A DNA stretch of 64,000 bases from Dyella sp. RRB7 (GCF_022761115.1 NZ_JAKWJS010000008.1:1-64000); one strand, 5' to 3'; positions 17,727 through 28,415 are shown, counted from the first letter of the stretch. A program made the numbers and translations. The notes: a model not told the origin generated them from the letters alone.

Positions 17727-19805
17727 TCAGCGGGTGGGCACGCTTCCCAGTGCCACGTACGGTTCCTCGTGCGCGGTCGGGTGGTTGATGCGCCATGCCT
17801 TGAGGATCGCGGTGATGGCGAAACCGAGCATGGTGAGGATCAGCAGCATGAAGATGCCGGTCAGCGCGGCGTCGACATAGTTGTTGGTGATGATGCGCTG
17901 CATTTCCTCGGCGGTCTTGGCCGGAGCCAGCAGCTTGCCATCAGCCAGTGCCTGGGCGTACTTCTGCGCCGCGGCGGTGAAGCTGATCGGGCCGCTGACC
18001 TTTTCCCAGCCCGCGGTGAGCGTGCACACCACCAGCCAGATCGCCGGCACGCCAGGCACCAGCACGTAGCGCTCGCGTTTGAGCTTCACCGTGACCACGG
18101 TGGCCAGCATCAGCGCCACCGCGGCAAGCATCTGGTTGGCGATGCCGAACAGCGGCCATAGCGTGTTGATGCCGCCCAGCGGGTCGACCGCGCCCTGGTA
18201 CAGGAAGTAGCCCCACAGGCCCACGCAGATCGCGGTGGCGAGCAGGTTGCCGGTCCACGACTCGGTGTGTTGCAGCGGCTTGTACACCAGGCCGGCGATC
18301 TCCTGGATCATGAAGCGGCCGACGCGGGTGCCGGCATCCACCGTGGTGAGGATGAACAGCGCTTCGAACAGGATCGCGTAGTGGTACCAGAACGCCATCA
18401 TGCCCTCGCCGGGAATGATGCCGTGCAGCAACTGGGCCATGCCCACCGCCAGCGTCGGCGCACCGCCGGCACGGCTGAGCACGCTGTGCTCACCGATGTT
18501 CTTGGCGGTGGTGAGCAGGTCATCCGGCGTCACCGTGAAGCCCCATTGGCTGATGGTGGTGGCAGCCTGTTCCACCGTGGTGCCGATCAGGGCGGAAGGC
18601 GAGTTCATGGCGAAGTACACGCCCGGGTGCAGCGAGCAGGCGGCAATCAACGCCATGATGGCCACGAAGGCCTCCATCAGCATGCCGCCGTAGCCGATCA
18701 TGCGCGCCTCGCCCTCGTTGCTGAGCAGCTTGGGCGTGGTGCCCGAGGCAATGATCGAATGCCAGCCCGATACCGCGCCGCAGGCGATGGTGATGAACAG
18801 GAACGGGAACAGGTTGCCCTGGAACACCGGGCCGGTGCCGTCGATGAACTTGGTCACCGCCGGCATCTGCAGCGTGGGCGCGGCCAGGAAGATGGCCAGC
18901 GCCAGCAGCAGGATGGTGCCGATCTTGAGGAAGGTGGAAAGGTAATCGCGCGGCGCCAGCAGCAGCCACACCGGCAGCACCGAGGCGCAGAAGCCATAGC
19001 CGATCAGCAGCCAGGCCAGCGACTTCGCATCGAAGTCGAACACGGCCGACCACGTCGGCGAGGCCGCCACATGCGCGCCGTACCAGATCGAGGCGAGCAG
19101 CAGCACCAGGCCCACGATCGATACTTCGAGGATCTTGCCCGGCCGCAGCCAGCGCAGGTAACCGCCCATCAGCAGGGCAATCGGAATGGTGCAGGCCACC
19201 GTAAACGTGCCCCAGGGGCTGTGCGTCAGCGCCTTGACCACCACCAGCGCCAGCACCGCCAGCACGATCATCATCAGCACCAGCACGCCGAACATGGCCA
19301 CCACGCCGGCCACCGGCCCCAGCTCGTCGCGCAGCATGTTGCCCAGCGAGCGACCGTCGCGGCGTACTGACAAGCCCAGGATCATGAAGTCCTGCACCGC
19401 GCCGGCAAACACCACGCCGAACAGGATCCACAGCGTGCCCGGCAGGTAACCCATCTGCGCGGCCAACACCGGGCCAACCAGCGGACCGGCGCCGGCAATG
19501 GCGGCAAAGTGGTGGCCGAACACCACCCACTTGTCGGTAGGCACGTAGTCCAGGCCGTCGTTGCGCAGCACCGCCGGCGTGGCCCGGCTGGGGTCCATGC
19601 ACAGCACTTTGTCGTTGATGAACTTGCTGTAGAAGCGATAGCCGATCACGAATACCGCGATGGATGCGGCCACCAGCCAGATCGCATTGATCGGCTCACC
19701 GCGGCGCAGGGCGACCACGCCCAGGCACCAGGCGCCGACGATGGCGATGACCACCCACAGGATCTTGCCCGCGGGACTGGGTTTGACAGCGGCAGCGGTA
19801 GACAT
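17727..19805 (-). CDS. cstA: CstA/BtsT-family carbon starvation transporter (peptide or pyruvate)
   Basis: 692 aa, many membrane helices. [58 protein letters not shown] and [20 protein letters not shown] are CstA family landmarks. Members import peptides (CstA) or pyruvate (BtsT) by proton symport; the length is nearer CstA/BtsT-like paralogues (about 690-720 aa). The start has AGGAG just upstream. The YbdD gene follows as usual. The sequence alone does not settle the substrate. Confidence 0.93.
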   Translation of the reverse strand: MSTAAAVKPSPAGKILWVVIAIVGAWCLGVVALRRGEPINAIWLVAASIAVFVIGYRFYSKFINDKVLCMDPSRATPAVLRNDGLDYVPTDKWVVFGHHFAAIAGAGPLVGPVLAAQMGYLPGTLWILFGVVFAGAVQDFMILGLSVRRDGRSLGNMLRDELGPVAGVVAMFGVLVLMMIVLAVLALVVVKALTHSPWGTFTVACTIPIALLMGGYLRWLRPGKILEVSIVGLVLLLASIWYGAHVAASPTWSAVFDFDAKSLAWLLIGYGFCASVLPVWLLLAPRDYLSTFLKIGTILLLALAIFLAAPTLQMPAVTKFIDGTGPVFQGNLFPFLFITIACGAVSGWHSIIASGTTPKLLSNEGEARMIGYGGMLMEAFVAIMALIAACSLHPGVYFAMNSPSALIGTTVEQAATTISQWGFTVTPDDLLTTAKNIGEHSVLSRAGGAPTLAVGMAQLLHGIIPGEGMMAFWYHYAILFEALFILTTVDAGTRVGRFMIQEIAGLVYKPLQHTESWTGNLLATAICVGLWGYFLYQGAVDPLGGINTLWPLFGIANQMLAAVALMLATVVTVKLKRERYVLVPGVPAIWLVVCTLTAGWEKVSGPISFTAAAQKYAQALADGKLLAPAKTAEEMQRIITNNYVDAALTGIFMLLILTMLGFAITAILKAWRINHPTAHEEPYVALGSVPTR

Positions 19806-20011
19806 GGGCGATGGCTCCTGGGCTAGTCCCCCGCAAGGGTCGTCTCGGTGGCCCCGGTGGTCAATGCCATTATGCGCCGGTCATCATTAGCCTTTGGTCG
19901 AATGGCCAAGTGACGCCATGTGCACCTGCGTCACCATCGATGCGTAAACTATCGGTTCGGCCGGACGGGAGTACGGTGGCCGGCGAACAGGTTAACGAGG
20001 CGAGGTTTTTC

Positions 20012-20551
20012 ATGATCCGCGAGATCCTCAAGATGGGCGACCCACGCTTGCTGCGCGTGGCGCCGCCGGTGCCCGACGCCATGATCGGCAGCGCGGAACT
20101 CGACGCGCTGATCGCCGACATGTTCGACACCATGCACGACGCCGGTGGCGTCGGCCTCGCCGCGCCGCAGATCGGCGTGGACCTGCAACTGGTGATCTTC
20201 GGCTTCGACCGCTCCGAGCGCTACCCCGATGCGCCGGCGGTGCCTCGCACCATCCTGCTCAATCCCATCATTACGCCGCTGTCGCACGACATGGAGGAGG
20301 GCTGGGAGGGGTGTCTCTCGGTGCCCGGCCTGCGCGGCGCGGTGAATCGCTACACGCTGATCCGTTACCAGGGGCTGGACCCCAAGGGCGAACGCATCGA
20401 CCGCAATGCCGAGGGCTTTCATGCGCGCGTAGTGCAGCACGAGTGCGACCACCTGATCGGGCGGCTGTATCCGTCGCGCATCACCGACTTCAGCAAGTTC
20501 GGCTATACCGAGGTGCTGTTCCCGGGGATGGACCCGGGGGCGGACGAGTAG
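20012..20551 (+). CDS. def: peptide deformylase
   Basis: 179 aa. Removes the formyl group from the N-terminal methionine of new proteins. All three metal/active-site motifs are present: [18 protein letters not shown] (Cys ligand) and HECDHLIG (His-Glu-His). Start at [14 protein letters not shown], as is usual for the family; a longer frame from 19811 would cover the divergent promoter region of cstA. No fmt gene is adjacent, so this may be an additional deformylase copy. Confidence 0.95.
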   Translation: MIREILKMGDPRLLRVAPPVPDAMIGSAELDALIADMFDTMHDAGGVGLAAPQIGVDLQLVIFGFDRSERYPDAPAVPRTILLNPIITPLSHDMEEGWEGCLSVPGLRGAVNRYTLIRYQGLDPKGERIDRNAEGFHARVVQHECDHLIGRLYPSRITDFSKFGYTEVLFPGMDPGADE

Positions 20552-20560
20552 CCGCGCCTT

Positions 20561-20588
20561 GCCCCCTCGCCGCGCCGGGGGAGGGGGC
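20561..20588 (+). terminator. GC-rich hairpin after def
   Basis: GCCCCCTC (561-568) pairs with GAGGGGGC (581-588) a few bases after the def stop codon. No T run follows; it also belongs to the common GC-rich hairpin class of this genome. Confidence 0.45.
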
Positions 20589-20690
20589 TATAAAAGCCTT
20601 GCGTCGTTCCCCAAATGTGGCAACCCTACGCGCTGGCCCGCCCTCCGGCGGGGCTCTCGTATCCATGAATCACCCAGGGGAACCACCACC

Positions 20691-20711
20691 ATGACGGGTA
20701 TGCACTCGTGA
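20691..20711 (+). CDS. six-codon leader minigene upstream of the OPT transporter
   Basis: The best ribosome-binding site in the region (AGGGGAA, 20676-20682) serves an ATG at 20691, not the transporter start. The frame encodes MTGMHS and stops at TGA 20709-20711, which overlaps the transporter GTG at 20708 (GTGA). Ribosomes would have to re-initiate there. Either this is a real coupling leader, or a one-base change has separated the original start from the transporter frame. Confidence 0.35.
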   Translation: MTGMHS

Positions 20712-22723
20712 GCGGCATCCATCCCAGCGCGGAGTCGCGCAAAGAGCTGACCATTCGCGGTCTTATCCTCGGCGTCGTGATCACGGTGATATTCACCGCG
20801 GCCAACGTCTACTTCGGCCTCAAGGCCGGCCTCACCTTCGCCACCTCGATCCCGGCGGCGGTGATCTCGATGGCCCTGCTGCGCGGGTTCAAGGACTCGA
20901 CCATCCAGGAAAACAACGTCGTGCAGACGATCGCCTCGGCGGCCGGCACGCTGTCGTCGATCATCTTCGTGCTGCCCGGCATGATCATGATCGGCTGGTG
21001 GACCGGGTTTCCGTTCTGGACCTCGTTCGCGGTGTGTGCGCTGGGCGGCATCCTGGGCGTGATGTATTCCATCCCGCTGCGCCGCGCGCTGGTGACCAAC
21101 TCGGACCTGCCGTATCCCGAGGGCCTGGCCTGCGCCGAGGTGCTCAAGGTCGGTGCCGGCGACGAGGCGGATGCCGGCAGCGTCGAGGAAGGCAGGGCCG
21201 GCCTGCTGGCGGTGCTGTGGGGCTCGATCGTCTCGGCGGTGTTCGCGGTGGTGGTGGCCACCCAGGTGTTCGCCAGCGACGTGGTGCAGTACTTCCGTGT
21301 CGGCAACAAGGGCGCGGTAAGCGGTTTCGATTTCAATCTTTCGTTCGCGCTGTTCGCCATTGGCCACCTGGTAGGCCTATCGGTGGGCATTGCGATGCTG
21401 ATCGGCGCGGTGATCGGCTGGGGCTGGGGCGTGCCGCATTATTCGCTGCTGGCGGAAGCCTCCGGCACGGTGGCGAAGCTGGCCCAGGACACCTGGAGCC
21501 ACAAGGTGCGCTTTGTCGGCGCCGGTGCCATTGGCGTCTCGGCGATCTGGACGCTGGCCAAGCTGGTCAAGCCGGTGATCAGTGGCCTGAGTTCGGCCAT
21601 GGCCGCCTCGCGCGTGCGCAAGGCCGGCAAGGCCGACAGCCTGCCGCGCACCGAGCGCGACATCCCGATCGGCATCGTGGGCCTGGTCACGCTGGCCTGT
21701 TTCGTTCCGATCGCCTGGCTGCTTGGCTATTTCGGCACCATCAGCGGCCTGGGCGCCCACGTTGGCGTACTGGCCATCGGCGGCGTGGCCTTCGTGGTGC
21801 TGATGGGCTTCTTCGTGTCCACCGTGTGCGGTTACATGGCCGGGCTGATCGGTTCGTCCAACAGCCCGCTGTCGGGCGTGGGCATCCTGGTGGTGATCGC
21901 CGCGGCGCTGTTGCTGGTGGCCTTCGTCAAGCCCTACGTCGATGCGGAAGCGGGCAAGGCGCTGGTGGCGTTCGCGCTGTTCATCACCTCGGTGGTGTTC
22001 ACCGTGGCGGCCATCGCCAACAACAATCTGCAGGATCTGAAAACCGGCCAGCTGGTGGACGCCACGCCGTGGCGCCAGCAGGTGGCGCTGGTGATCGGCG
22101 TGGTGGCCGGCGCGGCGGTGATTCCGCCGGTGCTGGACCTGCTCAACCACGCCTATGGTTTCGCCGGCGCGCCGGGTGCGGGCGCGCATGCGCTGCCGGC
22201 ACCCCAGGCGGGCCTGATTTCGGCGTTGGCGCAGGGTGTCATCACCAACAATATCGACTGGAGCCTGATCATCACGGGCATCTGGATCGGCGTGGCCATC
22301 ATCGTGGTCGATGAGATCCTGGCGCGAACCACCAAGCACGTGCGCCTGCCGCCGCTGGCGGTGGGCCTGGGCATCTACCTGCCCACGGTGAGCACGCTGA
22401 TGGTGGTGGTGGGTTCGGTGGTGGGCTGGTATTTCGACCGTCGCGCCGACCGTGGCCCCAAGCCCGAGAGCACGAAGCAGCTCGGCGTGCTGCTGGCCTC
22501 GGGCCTGATCGTGGGCGAGAGCGTCGTTGGCGTGCTGATTGCCGCCATCGTAGCCTTCGCCGACAAGCTGGGTTTCAGCAATCCGGAAGCGCCGCTGGCG
22601 CTGGTTGGCGAGGGATTTGCCAATGCGGCCGAGTGGATCGGCGGCATCGCCTTTGCGGCGATCATCTTTGTGCTGTACCGCTGGGTGGCCAGGATGGCCA
22701 ACGGGCTCAACGCCAAGTCTTGA
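20708..22723 (+). CDS. OPT-family oligopeptide transporter
   Basis: 671 aa, about 14-16 membrane helices. RGLILGVVITVIFTAANVYF, GLKAGLTFATSIPAAVISM, NNVVQTIASAAGTLSSIIFV and NSDLPYPEGLACAEVLKVG are highly typical of the bacterial OPT superfamily, which imports oligopeptides or metal chelates. The GTG at 20708 is the first start in frame and overlaps the stop of a six-codon leader. It stands alone on the plus strand between def and mprF. Confidence 0.93.
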   Translation: MSGIHPSAESRKELTIRGLILGVVITVIFTAANVYFGLKAGLTFATSIPAAVISMALLRGFKDSTIQENNVVQTIASAAGTLSSIIFVLPGMIMIGWWTGFPFWTSFAVCALGGILGVMYSIPLRRALVTNSDLPYPEGLACAEVLKVGAGDEADAGSVEEGRAGLLAVLWGSIVSAVFAVVVATQVFASDVVQYFRVGNKGAVSGFDFNLSFALFAIGHLVGLSVGIAMLIGAVIGWGWGVPHYSLLAEASGTVAKLAQDTWSHKVRFVGAGAIGVSAIWTLAKLVKPVISGLSSAMAASRVRKAGKADSLPRTERDIPIGIVGLVTLACFVPIAWLLGYFGTISGLGAHVGVLAIGGVAFVVLMGFFVSTVCGYMAGLIGSSNSPLSGVGILVVIAAALLLVAFVKPYVDAEAGKALVAFALFITSVVFTVAAIANNNLQDLKTGQLVDATPWRQQVALVIGVVAGAAVIPPVLDLLNHAYGFAGAPGAGAHALPAPQAGLISALAQGVITNNIDWSLIITGIWIGVAIIVVDEILARTTKHVRLPPLAVGLGIYLPTVSTLMVVVGSVVGWYFDRRADRGPKPESTKQLGVLLASGLIVGESVVGVLIAAIVAFADKLGFSNPEAPLALVGEGFANAAEWIGGIAFAAIIFVLYRWVARMANGLNAKS

Positions 22724-22868
22724 GTTCCCAGGGTCGCGGCTGCCTGAAGCGGCCGCGACCAAATGTCATCCGGGCATGCCACGATCGAACAGAATGCGCC
22801 TTGACCGGCTATCCTAGTTGGTCGCAGCTTTCGTTCTGCGCGCTGGTCGATGTGGAGGCGGTAAACGC

Positions 22869-25475
22869 GTGGTGGAGCAGACAGGGGCGGAGGCCCCGAT
22901 TTCCGGAGACATGCTGGCCCGTCCTGGTCTGATGGCCAGGCTGCGTCGGCTCGCCGGTCCGCTGCTTTCGGTGGCCATGCTTTGCCTGGCGCTGTGGGCG
23001 CTGCACCGTCTGGCCAGCGAGGTGAGCTACCGCGAGGTGGCCCGCTATGTCCACGGCCTGGAGAACTACCGTATTGCGCTGGCGGTGCTGCTCACCGCGG
23101 GCAGCTATGGCGTGATGATCCTGTACGACTGGTTCGGGCTGGCCTATATCGGCAAGCGCCTGCCGGGCCCCCAGGTCAGCCTGATCTCGTTCATCAGCTA
23201 TGCCTTCAGCAATGCGCTGGGCATGGCGCTGCTGATCTCCGGTTCCATCCGCTACCGCTTCTATATCCAGGCCGGCCTGTCCACCGCCGAGGTGGCCAGG
23301 GTGGTGCTGTACTGCACGCTCAGTTTCTGGCTGGGCCTGTCCGCGCTGACCGGCGTGACCCTGTTGCTGGTTCCGGTGCCGCCCTCGCTGCCGCTGGCCA
23401 GCTGGCGCCTGCCGGTGGCCATCTTGCTCACCCTGATTCCGCTGCTGTGGCTGATGGGCAACCGGCTGCTGCGCCGTCCATTGCGCATCTGGCGCTGGCG
23501 GGTAAGCCTGCCGTCCACGCTGACCGCGGCGCGCCAGATCCTGGTGGGTGCGGTGGACTGGGGCCTGGCGGCCTATGTGCTGTACCTGTTGATGCCCGAC
23601 GGGGTCGATACCGGCTTCGGGCATTTCCTGGCCATCTTCGTGCTGGCGCAGATCGCCGGCCTGGTCAGCCATGTGCCGGGCGGGCTGGGCGTGTTCGAGG
23701 CGGTGATGCTGGCGGGCTTTGGCGCGGCCGGCAACCAGGGCCTGGAGGCGCCGATCCTCGGTGCGCTGGCGGCGTATCGCCTGATCTACTACTTCCTGCC
23801 GCTGTTCGCGGCCACCCTGGTGGTGCTGTGGCGCGAGGCGCGCGGGCTGCGCCAGAAGACCCTGCTGGCGCCATGGTTCACCGGTCTGCTGCCGCCGTTC
23901 TTCGCCGGCCTGACCCTGGTGTCCGGTGCGGTGCTGCTGTTCTCCGGCGCCACCTCGGCGTTGCCCACGCGCATGGCGATCCTGCGCGATGTGCTGCCGC
24001 TGGCGGTGCTGGAAGTCTCCCATTTCCTGTCCAGCGTGGTCGGCATGATGCTGCTGATCCTCGCCCGCGGCCTGCAGCGGCGACTGGATGCGGCCTACGT
24101 GCTCACCCTGGTGCTGCTGGTGCTGGGCGCGGTGCTGTCGCTGCTCAAGGGCATCGACTACGAAGAGGCCACCTTGCTGTCGCTGCTGGCGCTGGCGCTG
24201 GCGCCGGCCCACCAGTTGTTCTACCGGCGCACCTCGCTGTTCAGCGCGAGCTTTTCGTGGGGCTGGATCATCGCCATCGTGGCCGTGCTGGGTTGTGCCG
24301 GCTGGCTGGTCGGCTTCAGCTACAAGCACGTGGAATACAGCAACAACCTGTGGTGGGAGTTCAGCTTCTATCACGGCGGTGCGCCGCGCGCGCTGCGTGC
24401 GTTGGTGGGCGCGACGGCGGCCGGCCTGCTGTTTGCGCTGGCCAACCTGATCCGCCCCGCGCGTCCCGACCTGCGCCTGCCCAGCGAGGCGGAACTGGAC
24501 AAGGCGTTGCCGCTGATCAAGAACTATTCCTCCGCGCAGGCGCACCTGGCCCTGATGGGCGACAAGACGCTGCTGTTCGACCCGGAAGGCAAGGCCTTCA
24601 TCATGTACGACGTGGAAGGGCGCAGCTGGGTCGCCATGGGCGACCCGGTGGGCGAGTCGGAGGAGGCGCGACGCGAACTGGTGTGGACGTTCCGCGACCT
24701 GTGCGAGCGCTCGGGTGGGTGGCCGCTGTTCTACCAGGTACGTCCGGAAGACCTGGACCTGTACCTCGAAGTGGGCATGAACCTGCTGAAGATCGGCGAG
24801 GAGGCGCGCGTGCCGCTGGCCAGCTTCAATCTCGACGGCAAGTCCAAGAAAGTGTTGCGCAACACCATCAACAAGCTCACCCGTGAAGGGCTGCGGCTGG
24901 AGATCGTGCCGGCCGAGGCGGTGTCGCCGCTGCTGCCGCGCCTGAAGCACATCTCCGACGCCTGGATGCGCGACAAGCGCGTGCGCGAGAAGGGCTTCTC
25001 GCTGGGCACGTTCGACCCGCACTACCTGGAACGCACGCCGATGGCGCTGGTGTGGCAGGGCGAGGAACTGGTGGCGTTCGCCAACCTGTTCCTCACCGAC
25101 AACAAGGAGGAAGCCTCGCTGGACCTGATGCGCCACCTGCCCGACAGCACCTCCGGCATCATGGATTTCCTGTTCGTGGAACTCATGATGTGGGCCAAGC
25201 GGGAGGGCTATCGCTGGTTCAACCTGGGCATGGCGCCGCTCTCGGGCCTGCAGAACCGGCGCACCGCGCCGCTGTGGAGCCGCCTGGGCGCCCTGTTGTT
25301 CGGCCGCGGCGAGCGCTTCTACAACTTCCGCGGCCTGCACAAGTACAAGGACAAATTCGACCCGGTGTGGGAACCCCGCTATCTTGCGGTGCCCAACGGC
25401 ATTGCGTTGCCGCTGGTATTCGCCAATGTGGCGAGCCTTATCTCGGGTGGACTTTCAGGCATGGTGCGCCGTTGA
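22869..25475 (+). CDS. mprF: bifunctional lysylphosphatidylglycerol synthase/flippase MprF
   Basis: About 868 aa from a GTG at 22869 with GGAGG ten bases upstream. The N-terminal half has many membrane helices of the flippase domain (LISFISYAFSNALGMALLIS, GLVSHVPGGLGVFEAVMLA). The C-terminal DUF2156 synthase domain (MYDVEGRSWVAMGDPVGE, LDLMRHLPDSTSGIMDFLF, YRWFNLGMAPLSGL) transfers lysine or another amino acid from tRNA to phosphatidylglycerol. This lowers surface charge and gives resistance to cationic peptides. It overlaps the next gene by TTGA, as in the agrobacterial lpiA-acvB pair. A start at ATG 22911 is possible. Confidence 0.94.
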   Translation: MVEQTGAEAPISGDMLARPGLMARLRRLAGPLLSVAMLCLALWALHRLASEVSYREVARYVHGLENYRIALAVLLTAGSYGVMILYDWFGLAYIGKRLPGPQVSLISFISYAFSNALGMALLISGSIRYRFYIQAGLSTAEVARVVLYCTLSFWLGLSALTGVTLLLVPVPPSLPLASWRLPVAILLTLIPLLWLMGNRLLRRPLRIWRWRVSLPSTLTAARQILVGAVDWGLAAYVLYLLMPDGVDTGFGHFLAIFVLAQIAGLVSHVPGGLGVFEAVMLAGFGAAGNQGLEAPILGALAAYRLIYYFLPLFAATLVVLWREARGLRQKTLLAPWFTGLLPPFFAGLTLVSGAVLLFSGATSALPTRMAILRDVLPLAVLEVSHFLSSVVGMMLLILARGLQRRLDAAYVLTLVLLVLGAVLSLLKGIDYEEATLLSLLALALAPAHQLFYRRTSLFSASFSWGWIIAIVAVLGCAGWLVGFSYKHVEYSNNLWWEFSFYHGGAPRALRALVGATAAGLLFALANLIRPARPDLRLPSEAELDKALPLIKNYSSAQAHLALMGDKTLLFDPEGKAFIMYDVEGRSWVAMGDPVGESEEARRELVWTFRDLCERSGGWPLFYQVRPEDLDLYLEVGMNLLKIGEEARVPLASFNLDGKSKKVLRNTINKLTREGLRLEIVPAEAVSPLLPRLKHISDAWMRDKRVREKGFSLGTFDPHYLERTPMALVWQGEELVAFANLFLTDNKEEASLDLMRHLPDSTSGIMDFLFVELMMWAKREGYRWFNLGMAPLSGLQNRRTAPLWSRLGALLFGRGERFYNFRGLHKYKDKFDPVWEPRYLAVPNGIALPLVFANVASLISGGLSGMVRR

Positions 25476-26254
25476 AACGACTTTGGAAGTGGCTGGTGCT
25501 GGTGATCGTGGTGGCTGTCGCCGCCGGGCTGTTGGCCTGGCAGCCGTGGCACCATGCGAGCATGGAAGAGTCGATCATCCGGGTGCCGGCCAAGCCTGGC
25601 GTCACGCCGCTGGCGGGGCGCGAGGATGTGGTGGCGGTCTTCTATTCCGGTGACGGCGGCTGGCGCGACCTGGACCAGTCGCTGGGCAAGATCATCGCTT
25701 CGCATGGCATTCCGGTGGTGGGCGTCAGCCTGCTGCAGTACTACTGGCGCGAACGTTCGGTGGCCGATTCGGCGGCCGATCTCGACGCGCTGATCGCGCG
25801 TACCGTGGCCCAGGGCGACAAGCGCCGTATCTGGCTGATCGGTTTCTCCTTCGGCGCCGACGTGCTGCCTTCCATCGTGGGCCGGCTCAGCCCGGAAGGG
25901 CGTGCCCGCATCGCCCAGATCGTGATGCTCTCGCCCAGCACGGACGTGAATTTCGAGATCGAGATGGAAGGCTATATGAAGGAGGGCTGGTGGAAGACCC
26001 ACACCCAGGACTTCTTCCAGTGGATCAACCCGGTGCATCACTACGATGCGATGCCGCCGCTGGTCGCCTTGAACGGCCACCCGCCAGTGGTGTGCTACTA
26101 CGGCATCAAGGACAAGGCGCAAACCATCTGCGCCGATCCGAAGCTGCCCGCGTGGATCAAGGTCTACGAGAAAACCGGCGACCATCACTTCGACTACAAC
26201 TACGAAGGGCTGGCCCAGCAGATGATCCGCGACTTGCCCGCCGCCGCGCACTGA
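25472..26254 (+). CDS. AcvB/VirJ-family protein, probable aminoacyl-phosphatidylglycerol hydrolase
   Basis: 260 aa. An N-terminal membrane anchor or signal is followed by an alpha/beta-hydrolase of VirJ type: VVAVFYSGDGGWRDLD, nucleophile motif GFSFGAD (GxSxG), MLSPSTDVNFEI, VCYYGIKD and the late DHHFDYNYEG. AcvB of Agrobacterium hydrolyses lysyl-phosphatidylglycerol in the periplasm and is encoded with the MprF homologue LpiA. The product here has the length of a single VirJ domain, not the double-length AcvB. The TTG start at 25472 overlaps the mprF stop (TTGA), so expression is coupled. Confidence 0.88.
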   Translation: MKRLWKWLVLVIVVAVAAGLLAWQPWHHASMEESIIRVPAKPGVTPLAGREDVVAVFYSGDGGWRDLDQSLGKIIASHGIPVVGVSLLQYYWRERSVADSAADLDALIARTVAQGDKRRIWLIGFSFGADVLPSIVGRLSPEGRARIAQIVMLSPSTDVNFEIEMEGYMKEGWWKTHTQDFFQWINPVHHYDAMPPLVALNGHPPVVCYYGIKDKAQTICADPKLPAWIKVYEKTGDHHFDYNYEGLAQQMIRDLPAAAH

Positions 26255-26297
26255 CTGGGGCAAGCATGTCGTTTCCTGCCAGGAAGGGGCCGGATCG

Positions 26298-27455
26298 ATG
26301 GCGGTGACGCGAAGCCGCAACGCCGGCATCGACCTGTTGCGCGGGTTCTCCATCCTGCTGGTGGTGCTGCACCACCTCGGCCTGCGCATACCGCTGAAGA
26401 AGAGCCTGTTGGCCGACGTGTTGCCGATGGGCCTGCTGCGGGCATTGAACTACAACGGCTACGAGGCGGTGTTCGTCTTCTTCGTGATCTCGGGTTTCCT
26501 GATCGCCAGCAATGCGCTGCAGCGCTACGGCACGCTGGCGCAGGTCGACCTGCGCGCCTTCTACGTACGGCGCTTCTCACGCATCGCGCCGTGCCTGCTG
26601 GTGCTGGTGGCGGCGCTCAGTGCCTTGCATCTGCTGGGCGTGCAGGACTACGTGATCCAGCGCGAGGGGCAGTCGTTGCCGCGCGCGATCGTGGCGGCGC
26701 TGGGCTTTCACCTGAACTGGTATGAAGGCATGACCGGCTACCTGCCGGGCAACTGGGACGTGCTGTGGTCGCTGTCGATCGAGGAGGTGTTCTACCTCGG
26801 TTTTCCGATCGCCTGCCTGCTGACGCGTCGCGCGTCGATCCTCGTGCCCCTGCTGTTGTTGCTGGCACTGTCGCTGCCGATCACGCGGGCCGCGCTCGTG
26901 GCCAATGAAATCTGGCAGGAGAAGGCCTATCTGCCGGGTATGGCCGCGATCGCCACCGGCGTGCTGGGTGCCTTGATGGCCGCCCGCTGGCCGGCCGCGT
27001 CGCGGCGCACCGCCGCCCTGCTGGGCTGTCTGGGTGCGGTGGGGCTGGGCTGGGTGATGCTGGACGGCAGCGGCCTGTGGCACCTGCTGCGTAACGGCTA
27101 CATGCTGGTGCTGACCTCATCGGCGCTCTGGCTGGTGCTGGCCAGCCACTATGCCACCGGCCGTCCTTCGCGCGGCTGGGAGTGGCTGCGCTCGTGGGGA
27201 CGGCTGAGCTATGAGATTTATCTCAGCCATATGTTCGTGGTGTTTGCGCTGGTACGCGCCTACAAGGCCAGCGGCCACGACGTGGCGCTCGGTTTTCTCT
27301 GGTATCTGCCGGCGTTGCCGCTGTGCTGGCTGCTGGGCTGGCTGATCGAGCGTTATCTATCCACGCCAGCCGAGCGCTGGTTGCGGCGGCGCTGGCTTGG
27401 CGCAGAGCGTCAGGCGCCCGCTGCGGCTATCGCCCAAGGGCTGGCTCAGCGATAG
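26298..27455 (+). CDS. acyltransferase 3 (OafA/YrhL-type) membrane protein
   Basis: 385 aa, about ten membrane helices. [20 protein letters not shown] near the start carries the conserved R and H of the family; [14 protein letters not shown] and [15 protein letters not shown] are further landmarks. Such proteins O-acylate sugars of lipopolysaccharide, exopolysaccharide or peptidoglycan across the inner membrane. It lies 43 bases after the VirJ-like gene and may be co-transcribed with mprF, giving a cell-envelope modification group. Its 3' end overlaps pyrF by 10 bases in convergent orientation. Confidence 0.9.
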   Translation: MAVTRSRNAGIDLLRGFSILLVVLHHLGLRIPLKKSLLADVLPMGLLRALNYNGYEAVFVFFVISGFLIASNALQRYGTLAQVDLRAFYVRRFSRIAPCLLVLVAALSALHLLGVQDYVIQREGQSLPRAIVAALGFHLNWYEGMTGYLPGNWDVLWSLSIEEVFYLGFPIACLLTRRASILVPLLLLLALSLPITRAALVANEIWQEKAYLPGMAAIATGVLGALMAARWPAASRRTAALLGCLGAVGLGWVMLDGSGLWHLLRNGYMLVLTSSALWLVLASHYATGRPSRGWEWLRSWGRLSYEIYLSHMFVVFALVRAYKASGHDVALGFLWYLPALPLCWLLGWLIERYLSTPAERWLRRRWLGAERQAPAAAIAQGLAQR

Positions 27456-28273
27456 CGGTTGATGACGTCGCGCAATTCGAGCGTGGCGGCGCGTGCGGCC
27501 TGGGCGAAATCTCCGCCGTTGCCGGCATAGAGGATCGCGCGCGACGAGCTGATCAACAGGCCCGTGCCATCCGCAGTACGGCCGTTGCGCACGACCGCCT
27601 CCACATCGCCGCCCTGGGCGCCGATGCCCGGCACCAGTAGCGGCATATCGCCGACCAGTGCGCGCACTTCGCCGAGCTGTTCCGGCCAGGTGGCGCCGGT
27701 GACCAGCGCGCAATTGCCGTTGGCGTTCCAGTCGCGCGCGATGATTTTCGCCACGTGCTGGTACAGCGGCATCGCGTTGCCATCCTCATCGGTGACGGTG
27801 AGGTCCTGCAGGTCGGCCGCACCCGGGTTGGAGGTGTGGCAAAGCAGGATCACGCCCTTGTCGGCGCGATTGAGGAACGGCTGGATCGAATCGCGGCCCA
27901 GATACGGGTTGAGCGTGACCGCGTCGGCACCGTAGCGCTCGAACGCCTCGGTGGCGTAGTGCTGCGCCGTGCTGCCGATGTCGCCGCGCTTGGCATCGAG
28001 GATCACCGGCACGCCGGGATGCCGGTCGTGGATGTGCGCGATCAGCCGTTCCAGCGCATCCTCCGCGCGCAGCGCGGCGAAGTGCGCGATCTGCGGCTTG
28101 TACGAGCAGACCAGGTCGGCGGTGGCGTCGACAATGGCGCGGCAGAAGGCGAACACCGCGTCGGCATGGTCGTGCAGGTGGGCGGGAAATTTCGCCGGTT
28201 CCGGGTCGAGGCCGACGCAGACCAGTGACTGGTTGCGGGTCCATGCCTGTTGCAAAGACTGCATGAAGTGCAT
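27446..28273 (-). CDS. pyrF: orotidine 5'-phosphate decarboxylase
   Basis: 275 aa. Last step of UMP synthesis. Residues [38 protein letters not shown] (catalytic D-x-K-x-x-D) and [10 protein letters not shown] mark the longer bacterial/archaeal OMP decarboxylase subfamily (PyrF type 2, about 270 aa). Start at 28273 because GGAGAG lies 6 bases before it. Hairpin repeats lie between it and ettA. Confidence 0.96.
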   Translation of the reverse strand: MHFMQSLQQAWTRNQSLVCVGLDPEPAKFPAHLHDHADAVFAFCRAIVDATADLVCSYKPQIAHFAALRAEDALERLIAHIHDRHPGVPVILDAKRGDIGSTAQHYATEAFERYGADAVTLNPYLGRDSIQPFLNRADKGVILLCHTSNPGAADLQDLTVTDEDGNAMPLYQHVAKIIARDWNANGNCALVTGATWPEQLGEVRALVGDMPLLVPGIGAQGGDVEAVVRNGRTADGTGLLISSSRAILYAGNGGDFAQAARAATLELRDVINRYR

Positions 28274-28302
28274 CGTGGTCTCTCCGGTGCTTCTCGATCG
28301 AA

Positions 28303-28322
28303 CCCTTCTCGCGGGAGAAGGG
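28303..28322. repeat. hairpin repeat upstream of pyrF
   Basis: CCCTTCTC (303-310), four-base loop, GAGAAGGG (315-322): perfect 8-base stem. One of the GC-rich intergenic hairpins common in this window; it could also end ettA transcription. Confidence 0.5.
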
Positions 28323-28388
28323 CGGGAATGAGGGTTCGGCCGAAGCGACGCATGTCGTCCACCCGAACCCGCATCCACCCTGCGTGCG

Positions 28389-28408
28389 CCCTCCCCCGCA
28401 GGGGAGGG
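28389..28408. terminator. hairpin just after ettA
   Basis: CCCTCCCC (389-396), loop CGCA, GGGGAGGG (401-408). It lies 8 bases beyond the ettA stop codon on the minus strand, where a terminator is expected, but no T run is present. Confidence 0.5.
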
Positions 28409-28415
28409 GACGTGC

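Noticed and set aside
22809-25340. 843-codon minus-strand frame over mprF
   Set aside because: Glutamine/histidine/arginine-rich shadow of mprF, with no recognisable domain.
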